Source of the DNA: Rhabditoides inermis
Lineage: Eukaryota > Nematoda > Chromadorea > Rhabditida > Rhabditidae
Direction: 5' to 3'
DNA: 64,000 nt
Assembly (NCBI GenBank): GCA_963966185.1
Contig: CAWZYM010000111.1
Location: forward strand, 1 to 64,000
Shown here piece after piece: positions 1 through 9,239 of this stretch (position 1 is its first letter; each line of letters opens with the position of its first letter). Made by a program: the position numbers and the translations under genes. The notes under the pieces were generated by a model. That model made no database searches. It was given only the letters and a program-made list of their open reading frames with translations, and was not told the origin of the DNA.

Positions 1-269
1 AATCCTACGAATGGTACAAAAAGTCGAAGGAGCTGTTCGCGGCGATGGAAATGTGTATCAGGGTGTACGCATCCAATGAAACCGGAATATACGAAAAGCT
101 ACCGGAGGAGGATCTGGCGAAGGGGAGGATGTCCAAGGTGCTGGGAATGATCTGGGATGTGAACGCAGATACATACTCAGTTCGCAAGCCCGATTTGAAG
201 AAGTTCCTGTACCTCGACTACACTACGAAACGAGTCGTGTCCAGCGTCATCGGCAGCGGGTGGATGTGA
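1..269 (+). pseudogene. BEL/Pao pol fragment: end of reverse transcriptase
   Basis: The open frame entering from the left edge ends in a stretch typical of the Pao-type RT connection region: a lysine/leucine-rich segment, then LGMIWDVNADTYSV, which fits the pattern 'LG..W....D.. sV' found after the polymerase domain of BEL/Pao elements, then TTKRVVSSVIGS. In intact elements this last motif is followed by the connection and RNase H domains. Here a stop (TGA at 267-269) follows within a few codons and the next recognisable piece belongs to the pre-integrase region in another frame. Most of the RNase H portion is therefore missing, presumably by an internal deletion near 255-265. The window starts inside the element, so gag, protease and the 5' LTR are not visible. 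Confidence 0.7.
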
Positions 270-398
270 GGCTGGACGAAGACGGAATATACTATCAGTA
301 TTCACGGATCAAGGACTCGGAGCACTGTTTCAGAAGACCAGTCATCATCCAAAAAAACAAGACTGTTCGAAGCACTGGTTGACGATATACACCAGCAA

Positions 399-3300
399 AT
401 GTTCCACGCCGGATTCGCATCAACCGTCGCCGAGTACAACTCCCGCTACTTCACTCCAAAACTTCGAGCATCGATGAAGCCACTACTGCGGAAGTGTGTA
501 CAGTGCCAAAAGGCAAAGGCAAGACCATTCCCCATGCAAACGAGACCCGCACTGCCAGAAGTGAGAACTATGAGAGCATTTCCATTCGAGGCATGCGGGG
601 TGGATTTCGCAGGGCCCGTGTACTATTTGAACGAGACGTCGCAAGTGAAAGAGAAGGCATACATCGTGCTGTTCACATGCCTATCGTCTCGACTCATTCA
701 CATGGAACCTATTTACTCAATGGATACTGATCAATTCCTCTACAGCCTGGCGAGGCTAGCGGCGAGATACACTTTGCCACTTCGACTGTTCTCAGACAAC
801 GGAAGCACGTTCGTGCTCGCCGAGAAGTTGACGGCAGGCAAGGCGGGATCGAGAAGCCCAACAGCATACCTCGACGGAGAACTGGGAAGGAGAAATGTCA
901 AATGGCACCGAGTGATCAGTATGGCACCGTGGAGTGCCGGAGCATGGGAAAGAATGGTGGCTCTGGGGAAGGCAAGCCTGTATGCGGCAATGAAGGGAAT
1001 AACACCAGACAGAGTGCAACTGGAAACGATGATGCAACAATGCTCACGCATCGTCAACTCCAGACCCATCATCCAGTACAGCGAGACAATTGACGACTCT
1101 AACCTATTCGTCTTGCGACCGATCGATCTCACAATGCCAAACATCCCCACTGCCGAATACGACCCGCTCGAGGCGCCCCAACCGCGCCATCAAGCAATCG
1201 TCGAAAGCTTCAACAACTTGGAAAAAGCGGTAGATCGCTTCTGGAGATACTTCCGCGACCACTACATGACATCGGATCGCACATACAACGAAGTCCCTAA
1301 ATATAGGAAGGTATACAATAAGCAACCGCTTCCAGAAGTTGGAGAAGTAGTGCTCATCATGGACCGGATGCTGCCGCGGAATCGATGGCGCCTCGGAAGA
1401 GTCACCGAGCTCATTCCGAGCAAGGACCAACTGGTACGCGCAGTTAGATTGACAATGTGCAGCGAGACGGGTCGAGTGACCGAGACGACACGACCGATCA
1501 ACCTTCTGATTCCCCTTGAGATACAGAAAAAGGACGAGGACCCTGTGCAAAAGGCGATAGACTCACCACACGTTGAGCCTAAGAAGACCAAGCAACCGGC
1601 AACGAAAGGGCAAGTTCAGGACCAGGAGGAAGAGCCAGCCAAAAAGGCAGCACCCTCGGTATCGAGAGCGGGCAGAAACAGAAGGGCACCAAACCGGTTC
1701 ACGTTCTGCATCATGCTGATCCTGCTATCCGGAGCGGCAGCGCACACACAGAACGCAGAAGTGAGGGAATACTCAGAGTTAGTCGTGGAACAGTACGCAA
1801 TCGCTGTCGCCAACAACGACCTGAGGACAGTGGAAGGAATTGTGCAAATGGCGAAGCTGGATGGAATCCACTTACCCTACATACGACCTCCCAACCCCAC
1901 TTCCAAGACTATCCCTACCAGTACACCTACAACGGCACCGACTACCACAAAGCCATACACTCGGAAAACGTCTACTACGATCAAGTCTACAACACTGACA
2001 GAGACTACCCGTAAGTACACGAGTGTAACAACCCCAAGCCCAACGACAAAAGCCAAAATAACCACATCTGCAACGACTCTATCCAAAGGGCGAACCTGGA
2101 AATCCCAGGCGTCAGCGAGGACGACGACGCAGAGCGCAGGCAGATCGGGGAAGGTGACAGCGAGGCCGGCGCTGATCACGGACGAACGCATCGCAACCGC
2201 GATACGGGAGGGGCTGAAAAAGGCAGAGCGTGAGATTAGTAGCATGAAACGGCAACCGAGGGCACGAGCACCCATGGGGCCTGGACGCTCGAGAGCACGT
2301 AGCCGAGGTAGGAAGAAGGGAACAGTGAAAAAACCAACAAATAATGAACAGGCACAGACTACGGTCTCACCGGAAAAGGAGACGAAGATCCAGAAACTCA
2401 GGAAGATGGCCAAGCAGGCAGCGAGCGAATCCCTGAAAAGCGCAGTTTCATCGACTATAAAAACGGCAGGGCAGGAAGCGATGGGAATGATAACAAACGA
2501 AGTGTTGAACATCACCATCGGTAGCGTGGTGGAGAAGCTAACTCAGTCACATGAATTGAACAGCGAAGAAAAGCTCGAGCTAAGTGAAATGACGCGAGAG
2601 GAGATAGAAGATCTCGCCGAGCAACAAGAAATCGAGTTAGAGTATGAAGAACCCACCTATGTGGACGAGGAGATGAAGCGGCTGTTCTCCGGAGCAGATG
2701 ACGACTCCGAACCCGAAATGGACGGCATGACTGAAACAAACGAAGATAAGTTAGAGGCATCCACGGGAAAAAATGAAAGCACGCGCGTCTATATCGGAAA
2801 TCATTACGAGAATGGATCCGTGATCCACCCACAAGAGCACTTCCTGATTATCGAACCAGCATACTCGGGATCAATACAGTGCACAGATGAGGGCGTACAA
2901 CTATTCGATCACGCAAAGACCGATGAATACACAAAATACAGGGTTTGCATAGACGAGGACGAGAAGGCTTGCAATGATGAAGTGCGCGCAGCAATCGATG
3001 AGTTAGAAGGAATAACTATCCCTGTGGACGCACACGTCATTGTGCACCCTTTCTTGGTGACTTGGAGAAAATACAACGGCAAAAGAAACGAGGTAATCAA
3101 GCACACATGTCCAGGAATCGACCTATGCAGCGTAAACCACTGTACCATATGCATGTACCAAACCCTAGTCAACCCTCACTGCCACAAAAAGAAGGCGATA
3201 CTGTTCCTCGCGCTCATCACAATAATCCCCGGTACGCTTCTGGCGCTACTGATTCGCTGCAGGCAACGCATAAAGAAGGCATGGAGGGATAGGACAATGT

Positions 3301-4865
3301 GCAGACGATCTGCTGGATGTTGCGCAAGAACCGCTGCGTGCTGCGTGCGGAGGAAGAAAAAGGACATTCCCCGACCAGCCGAAGAAGAGGAAACAACCGA
3401 AAACATGCTAGACGAGAGGGTAGAAGAGACGCAGGTTGACGTTGAAAGGAGAGAGTCAGACGACATGAGCGGAATCAGCAGATACACCCCAATCCCATTC
3501 AACGTGCAGCAACCAACGTGCATCATACGAAGCGACCGATCAGTGAGGTACTCTAAACGCCCACTGTCCATGTCACTCTCGACCCTCACCCAGATCGCGA
3601 TAGCAGTAAGCTTTATCACAGCATGTACCGCCGAGACATGCGATAAGACGACCCCAATTACGACCGAGGCCATAACGTGCTCACGGGACTCATGCTCAAC
3701 CCAAACGTCAATCAACATGTTCTTTACGAGTATCGATCGAACAGTGTGCATAAACATTGAATACCCCGGTAAGAAAATGCAAAAGACGATGATTCGCTTG
3801 AAAGACGTGACATGGACCTGTGGAGCCTCTCGCACTCTGTACACCAGAAACATAACGACAAAAACTGAGTCGATTAGAAGATGTGCGGGGAGCGGATTGT
3901 GTACCGGAGGCAAATGCAACGACATCGATCAGGACACAATCATTAGCGAGTTTAGCGAAGCGAACAAGTACAGCGGGGCAACATACTGTACAAACAAATG
4001 CGGATTCCTCCTGTGCAAGTGTCTCACACTGTCAAGCAGCTGCCTATACTACAGAGTATACGCTAAGCCAACGACATACGATTTAGTGGAAATTATCGAG
4101 TGCAACTATTGGGTGCCTGAAGTTTCACTAGAAGTAACAACGGTCCCACCCCACGGAGAAAAGACGATTGAGACAGTGAAGCTTGTCGATAGCATGGCCA
4201 CGAGTATAAACAAAAAGGTATACAACGGATCGACAATGAAATTGATTCACTTCGACTCACCACGAGTTAAACTAGACAAATTTCTGCGCATAAACAAAGA
4301 AATCGCACACATCCGACAAGAAGAAGCGGATCCAGTTCTGCGATGCTCTAACGCAACTCACTGCACGTTTATAGATCGATGCAGGTGCGATTTCGCAGAC
4401 GACAATGCTTTATGCCGATGCCCAGATACCGACTACTACTCGCTCCTCCGTGATCCAAACAACATGTTGCCAACCATAGGCGAAGGGTTTGAATTGAAGG
4501 TAACGTCGCAAGTGAAGCCGCAATTGATTACAACACGCGACGCGCTGCACATTCAATTCAACATCCAAGAACGACTAAACCTGTCATATTCCCAATACGA
4601 CACTCCCTGCCGGGTGAGTGACGTGTCCCCCATAACCGGATGCTTCAACTGCCTCAAAGGGGCAAAATTCAAACTAAGATGTCATTCGGAAGTACCGGGA
4701 GCCGCCCAGATACAATGTACGGACAATTTTGTAGACACAATTCAATGTGACAAAACCGGTCACGTGACTAAGATCAGACGCTATTTCGAAGAGCGCGAGG
4801 TCAAAGAGTCGTGTACTGTGCATTGCGGAGGAAATCGATCGCAATCGCAACAACCGGTGAGCTAG
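399..4865 (+). CDS. BEL/Pao integrase fused in frame to phlebovirus-like envelope (decayed provirus)
   Basis: A 1488-residue open frame. Residues about 1-40 are an HHCC zinc finger (H3, C33, C36) continuing from a frame-shifted piece upstream. Residues 60-200 are the retroviral integrase core with D69 (GVDFAGP), D133 (FSDNGST) and E184 (WERM), followed near 255-375 by the DUF5641-like C-terminal domain common in BEL/Pao. From residue about 430 the frame runs straight into an envelope: an internal hydrophobic signal, a Thr/Ser-rich mucin-like stretch, an acidic region, a membrane segment near bases 3190-3255 with a basic cysteine-rich tail, a second hydrophobic signal near 3565-3630, then a cysteine-rich ectodomain resembling the phlebovirus Gc class II fusion glycoprotein. 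Phlebovirus-type envelopes are known in nematode BEL/Pao elements such as Cer7 and Tas. There is no stop between integrase and envelope, so envelope production would need splicing or proteolysis. The first ATG lies inside the zinc finger, and frame breaks at both ends indicate a dead copy. Confidence 0.85.
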   Translation: MFHAGFASTVAEYNSRYFTPKLRASMKPLLRKCVQCQKAKARPFPMQTRPALPEVRTMRAFPFEACGVDFAGPVYYLNETSQVKEKAYIVLFTCLSSRLIHMEPIYSMDTDQFLYSLARLAARYTLPLRLFSDNGSTFVLAEKLTAGKAGSRSPTAYLDGELGRRNVKWHRVISMAPWSAGAWERMVALGKASLYAAMKGITPDRVQLETMMQQCSRIVNSRPIIQYSETIDDSNLFVLRPIDLTMPNIPTAEYDPLEAPQPRHQAIVESFNNLEKAVDRFWRYFRDHYMTSDRTYNEVPKYRKVYNKQPLPEVGEVVLIMDRMLPRNRWRLGRVTELIPSKDQLVRAVRLTMCSETGRVTETTRPINLLIPLEIQKKDEDPVQKAIDSPHVEPKKTKQPATKGQVQDQEEEPAKKAAPSVSRAGRNRRAPNRFTFCIMLILLSGAAAHTQNAEVREYSELVVEQYAIAVANNDLRTVEGIVQMAKLDGIHLPYIRPPNPTSKTIPTSTPTTAPTTTKPYTRKTSTTIKSTTLTETTRKYTSVTTPSPTTKAKITTSATTLSKGRTWKSQASARTTTQSAGRSGKVTARPALITDERIATAIREGLKKAEREISSMKRQPRARAPMGPGRSRARSRGRKKGTVKKPTNNEQAQTTVSPEKETKIQKLRKMAKQAASESLKSAVSSTIKTAGQEAMGMITNEVLNITIGSVVEKLTQSHELNSEEKLELSEMTREEIEDLAEQQEIELEYEEPTYVDEEMKRLFSGADDDSEPEMDGMTETNEDKLEASTGKNESTRVYIGNHYENGSVIHPQEHFLIIEPAYSGSIQCTDEGVQLFDHAKTDEYTKYRVCIDEDEKACNDEVRAAIDELEGITIPVDAHVIVHPFLVTWRKYNGKRNEVIKHTCPGIDLCSVNHCTICMYQTLVNPHCHKKKAILFLALITIIPGTLLALLIRCRQRIKKAWRDRTMCRRSAGCCARTAACCVRRKKKDIPRPAEEEETTENMLDERVEETQVDVERRESDDMSGISRYTPIPFNVQQPTCIIRSDRSVRYSKRPLSMSLSTLTQIAIAVSFITACTAETCDKTTPITTEAITCSRDSCSTQTSINMFFTSIDRTVCINIEYPGKKMQKTMIRLKDVTWTCGASRTLYTRNITTKTESIRRCAGSGLCTGGKCNDIDQDTIISEFSEANKYSGATYCTNKCGFLLCKCLTLSSSCLYYRVYAKPTTYDLVEIIECNYWVPEVSLEVTTVPPHGEKTIETVKLVDSMATSINKKVYNGSTMKLIHFDSPRVKLDKFLRINKEIAHIRQEEADPVLRCSNATHCTFIDRCRCDFADDNALCRCPDTDYYSLLRDPNNMLPTIGEGFELKVTSQVKPQLITTRDALHIQFNIQERLNLSYSQYDTPCRVSDVSPITGCFNCLKGAKFKLRCHSEVPGAAQIQCTDNFVDTIQCDKTGHVTKIRRYFEEREVKESCTVHCGGNRSQSQQPVS

Positions 4866-5173
4866 ACTACATTGAGGGCAGCATACCAATGGCAAACACA
4901 GCCAAGGGCACAACGTACATCGCTCCAGAAACTATCGGGATATGGGACCAGCTGTGCGAAACAGTCGAAAAGACTATCAGGTTTCTGAGAGCGATGGACG
5001 AGTGGCTACCGATTATCCTCGCAATAGCAATAATTATCTTCCTCATCGTGCTATTCTCGCCCACAATATGGCAGCTAAACTGCATGCAATGCCTCAACAG
5101 GCAGCAGCCACAAGTACAATTCGCGATGCTGCCAACAGGAATCGCCCACCCAAACCCAAATGAAACCTACTAG
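4811..5173 (+). pseudogene. Envelope C-terminus with membrane anchor, in a shifted frame
   Basis: Overlaps the end of the integrase-envelope frame in another reading frame. It supplies what the upstream frame lacks: a juxtamembrane stretch and one strong transmembrane segment (LPIILAIAIIIFLIVLF), followed by a short tail with a CMQC motif and a stop at 5171-5173. The upstream frame stops at 4865 without any anchor. The simplest reading is a one- or two-base indel between about 4825 and 4855 that separated the glycoprotein ectodomain from its anchor. A polypurine run at about 5286-5296 (GGGAGGGCGGG) would suit a plus-strand primer site just before a 3' LTR, but no LTR border could be defined because only one end of the element is in the window. 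Confidence 0.65.
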
Positions 5174-5549
5174 TTATCGAATGTGGTGTACAAATTGTAT
5201 ATAATGTATATAATGTGTATAATATGTATAAACTGTCTATACAATTCCATAGTCATTGATACGGGTTCAATTTGCCAGTGAGCATGGGAGGGCGGGTAAC
5301 CTAGAGAATACGGTAAACCATACCAGTAATACGGTTAATAACCTTGATCTCATAACCAAAAAGAGAAAACGAAAGAGGATAAGATAACACGCGGAGCCAT
5401 AATGAATGATGGATGACAGGAGAAGGACGCACGCGCAGCGTATCTTCCCGCCCACCCCCAACGGCATTCATTCCCAAAGACGCCGCGCCGGAGGCACCTG
5501 CCCCGGGCATCTCCCCCGACCATCTCTCCCAGACCCAATAAGGGGTCAT

Positions 5550-5580
<31 letters not shown>

Positions 5581-5719
5581 TCCATCTATACGACTCGCGG
5601 TATAAGCTAACCATAACAAACGCGACTAACCGATCAAACGCGATATCGTATTACGTCATTACCAAAGGTTGCGAGAGATAAATCGCGCATTGCAGGACCG
5701 TAACTGATCCCAATCGACT

Positions 5720-6643
5720 ATGTCCAGCCACAAGCACAGCCATCGCAACGACGGTGCCTACCCGAGAAACCGCGCCCGTAACACAGCACCCGACTACCCC
5801 CCGACAAGGGATGTGGAAGGAGGACGGCGAAACGGTAAAATAGGCAGCGTCGAGCAATCGAGAAGAAATGAATTGCAGCCCCCGCGACAGCCCAGCAGCT
5901 AAGACCCCACTGCGCCGTATGCAGGAAAAACGGGCATGTGGCAATTTCCTGCAAGAGACTATCAGTCATGCCGACGCCAAGGCTCCAGGAGTATGCCGTC
6001 GTCTCCGACTTCTGTTTGCTGTGCATGGAGCCTGCACATCAGCCCCTGGGCGTGTCACAATCGCGCGGAAAAAAACCGTCCAAGAAGGACGTTGCAAGAA
6101 CAAGCGGTGCATGGCCACTGGCGGTCACCATTGGGGCAGGGTATGCCCCCTCCTGGAGGATGGAGTCGGCGAGGAGGAGTTCAACCGCCTGGTGGAGGAA
6201 AGGATTCTCCAGATCGAAGTAAGTGAAGGAAAAAGAGAGAGCCAGAAAGAGAGAGAGAGAGGGCGGGCATAGGATAACCCTCAATTTAGTTCTTGATGAC
6301 GGGAAAACGGGACGATGAGGAGGACACGACCGAGGACAAGAACAACGAGGAAGAAGCAACTGAGCTCAAGGTGAGAATGAGAAAGAGAGCGCGAAAGTCG
6401 ACGATTGGGAGAGAAATAATAGACAAATTATAGGAGAAGCTGTCCGCTCTCCAACGCCAACAAGAGTTGGAAGAACGCGAGCGCAAGCTGCAGGCCAAGA
6501 AGGCCGAGCAGGCGCTCAAGGCCATGCGGGATGCAGTAGAGCGTGCGCAGCACGACAAGGAGATCCTGGAGAGGGAAAAAAAGGCGTTGGAGGAGAGGGT
6601 CAGCCAGATTGAGGCCGACCTTCTCGAGACGCCGACTCGCTGA
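5720..6643 (+). CDS. Zinc-knuckle and coiled-coil protein, five exons
   Basis: Exons 5720-5834, 5879-6051, 6099-6218, 6290-6370 and 6434-6643 join in phase through introns of 44, 47, 71 and 63 bases with GT..AG ends. Exon 1 is basic and low complexity. Exon 2 holds a CCHC zinc knuckle (CAVCRKNGHVAISC, spacing C-x2-C-x4-H-x4-C) and the first half of a second zinc-binding cluster (CLLC..H). The cluster is completed in exon 3 by C-M-A-T-G-G-H-H and a further C. Exons 4-5 form an acidic linker and a long charged coiled coil ending with LLETPTR and TGA. An AATAAA signal lies at 6914. Zinc knuckles of this kind occur in retroelement Gag proteins, and the gene directly follows the BEL/Pao remnant, so a Gag-derived origin is possible. 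However, the spliced structure is that of a host gene. Function unknown. Confidence 0.6.
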
Positions 6644-6925
6644 TAGCCCTCTCCAGATGCCAGTCGCGCCCGCCACAGTCTCCCTCCGCACCTCCTCGCC
6701 AGCCAGTCTACCGCCAGCCTCATCCCATCCTACCTCACTCCAGCTACCCCACCGACCAACATGCACCCACCACTTATATATCGACGGCGACTCAATAACA
6801 CACCAATCGCCACCAAATAACACCACAACACGAAGCAAGCACAATTATATTCATATCGCACAGATAAAATGAACAAGTGAAGGCAATGTTGAATGTGTTA
6901 TAAAAAATGCGAGCAATAAAGGTTA

Positions 6926-7729
6926 TTAGTTTGTGAATGAACGGAGAAGATCGATCATAGTGTTATCGGAAGGGGCGTTGGGAGAGGATGAGGCCGAGGT
7001 CACAGAGAGAGTAGGGGGAATAGAGAGACGCAGGCGAGTAGACTGAGAGGACGCGCGAGCGCGGGAGGCGCCAGGGGCATCGCGCTGCCCAGCGGCAAAA
7101 TGAGCGTCACTCACAAAATGGCGACGGCGACGGAAGAGGGTGATGGCAGGAGCAAGGTGAAGAGAGGAACGCGCAGATTCACGAGCAGCTGCGCAGCGTG
7201 CAGAGAACGCATGGGATTTCACATTCACTTCCTCCAGCCTATCCACGATCAACCTATGCTCAGACCAAAAATCGTCATCCGACTGGTCCAGCCGGCGGAG
7301 GGACTTCAAGTGCAGCGTAGCCAGCGCGGAGAGCCCTTTGAGACCGCGCGCGATATCACGGGCGGACTAAAAGGGAGGCGTGAAAAAGTACTAGCCACGA
7401 GAATAGCACTCACATCTTCCATGTTGAACAGGCCCTCGAGTATGGCAAAAGCGTCGCGAGCATACTGTAATACTGTATGACGGGAGAAGGTGACAGACGC
7501 CACTTACCGTATCGCGAGCAGACAGATCTTGATCAGAGAGAGTAGCCGCCTGTCCAACTAACTCTTCCCAAAGCTCGTGAAGAGCACTACAAGACGAACG
7601 CGCATCGTCGAGAGCACTCTGTAGCTGAACAGTGACGCGAGCGCGGTCAGAAAGAAAGACAGAACGGTCAGCGACCCTCGCACTCAATTCCGTACGACGG
7701 TCCGACTTGCGAGCGCGCAGCTGACTCAT
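6926..7729 (-). CDS. Unrecognised minus-strand gene, three exons
   Basis: Read on the minus strand, exon 1 runs from the ATG at 7729 to about 7508 and ends in the residues ..SARDT before GTAAGT. Exon 2 (about 7464-7414) encodes YARDAFAILEGLFNMED before GTGAGT. Exon 3 (about 7366-6926) carries on in phase to a stop. The introns are about 43 and 47 bases. The acceptor TTTGTTTAG lies five bases upstream of the ATG, which suits trans-splicing or a longer gene. The product, about 240 residues, is arginine- and serine-rich with heptad-like helices and no recognised domain. It is convergent with the zinc-knuckle gene, whose poly(A) signal lies only about 10 bases from this gene's stop. It could be the 3' part of the gene at 7787-9237. 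Confidence 0.5.
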
Positions 7730-7786
7730 GGCAACTAAACAAAACAAAAATCAATTTATCTACAAAAAATGCGCTATCAATGCGAT

Positions 7787-9237
7787 TCACGAGCGAGGAA
7801 AGGCGTACACTACATTAGCATAAGCAGACGCCGCCTCCAACTCCGAGGCTAGCTCACTGGGGGTCAGATATAAGCTCCCGATAGCCAGGAGGTGAACACG
7901 GCGTTCAAGGACGCGAATACTGGGAAGCAGGGAAGGGGACTCCCAATCAAGAGGGACAAAATGAAAACGAGTCGACCGCTCAGCCGGATGCACATGATGA
8001 GGTAGGGCGACAACCGGAAAGAAAGGCGATTACAAAGAGGATTAAAATTTTGTAATTGATATCCACCTTTTCGATGACAGCCGCTATCCCCGCAAACTGC
8101 CGCACGTGAGTACGCAGCAGAGCGAGGCCACGCCGCACCCCACGGCAATGATTGGCCACCGGGCGCCAAAAGAGACTCTGGTCAGACGCCGGCGCATCCG
8201 ATATCTCAAAGGGGCGTGCGCGAAGCGAAGTCAGCCCATTCAAACCAACAAGGGAGAAAACAAAAGAATCCACAAGTTGAATGAGAGCGAGATCGATCAG
8301 AGCGAGCGGAGTGCGACTAAATGATTGTAATACAATCAAACGGATCAGCTACAGTATACCTGACGCGCGGCGGATCGGCAATGAATATAAGGCCGCATCG
8401 ACGAGGGACGCGAGTCGGAAGGAATAGCTGGATCCATCCCAAAACCCCAGTGACAATATAATCTCCTTTCACCAGCACATACATCGAAACTTCTAGAGAG
8501 TGAAGCTCTCACTCATCAAGTAATAGAGATGTGCAGATAGGCGCACTCACCCGCCTCCAATCAAGGTCATTGCTTATCATAATTTATCGGGACAAGCAAT
8601 TGAAATAAACAAGGATGAGGTAGCATGTGTGGATCGAGAAACGCAAGATTATATCATGAGCAATTGGACGCGACAATCGGAGAAAGAGTATGGCCTAGGC
8701 AGCGGATTAAGACGACAGGGCGCGCAGAGACACAAGGCGCATCTGAGCAGCCGCAGGAGGAGCATACTCACGCCTACCCGCCCCCTGACGATACAGAAGG
8801 TAAGCGACAGCAAAGGTGGAGATAATGGCGACAATGACAAGTACAATATGGCCGAGATCAATAGAAGCCGCGTCACACTCAACACACTCGCGAGAGCGAG
8901 AAGGGGAAGCGGATGAAAGGGGCACCGCCGAAGTAGTCGTAGGAGGCACGGGCTGCTGACGGCGACGATCGGTAGCATGAGACGATAGCACGCTCATCGG
9001 AAGACAGTGCACGATCCAAAGTCTGGAACAACAGATTCCACCCTCTCTCCTTGCGCAATACACATTGGATAGCAGATAAACAACTCACTCGGAAAGACGG
9101 ACGATGCACAAGTGCCCCGAGGGACACCTCGGGCACGAGGCCGACACTTGCCACTCCCCGCAAGCCGACGGCGAGCGCGAGACGTACACACCAGCGACGC
9201 CAAGCAGAGCAAGAAGGAGAAGGACAAGAGAACGCAT
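7787..9237 (-). CDS. Minus-strand exons of a possible secreted or type I membrane protein
   Basis: The upstream exon (ATG at 9237, donor GTGAGT near 9089) starts with a classical signal peptide (MRSLVLLLLALLGVAG) followed by a cysteine-containing segment. The next exon (about 9049-8772) continues in phase and contains a Pro/Ser/Thr stretch, a C-x2-C and a transmembrane helix (HIVLVIVAIISTFAVAYLLY). Further minus-strand exons with good splice sites and natural-looking sequence lie at about 8485-8362, 8322-8066 and 7978-7787; those three link in phase. The connection between 8770 and 8490 could not be resolved because every frame I tried meets a stop. This may therefore be two genes, or one with a damaged middle. 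No family was recognised. Confidence 0.35.
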
Positions 9238-9239
9238 CT

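Noticed and set aside
345..356. Programmed -1 frameshift signal in the retroelement
   Set aside because: The heptamer fits in sequence, but the downstream frame needed is not the -1 frame, so a simple indel explains it better.
740..2832. Several minus-strand ORFs of 100-210 codons across the retroelement
   Set aside because: They are antisense shadows of the integrase-envelope frame, with low-complexity composition complementary to the Thr-rich region.
3176..3925. 249-codon minus-strand ORF
   Set aside because: Lies antisense to the envelope glycoprotein, shows no recognisable domain, and its hydrophobic stretches mirror the codon usage of the sense strand.
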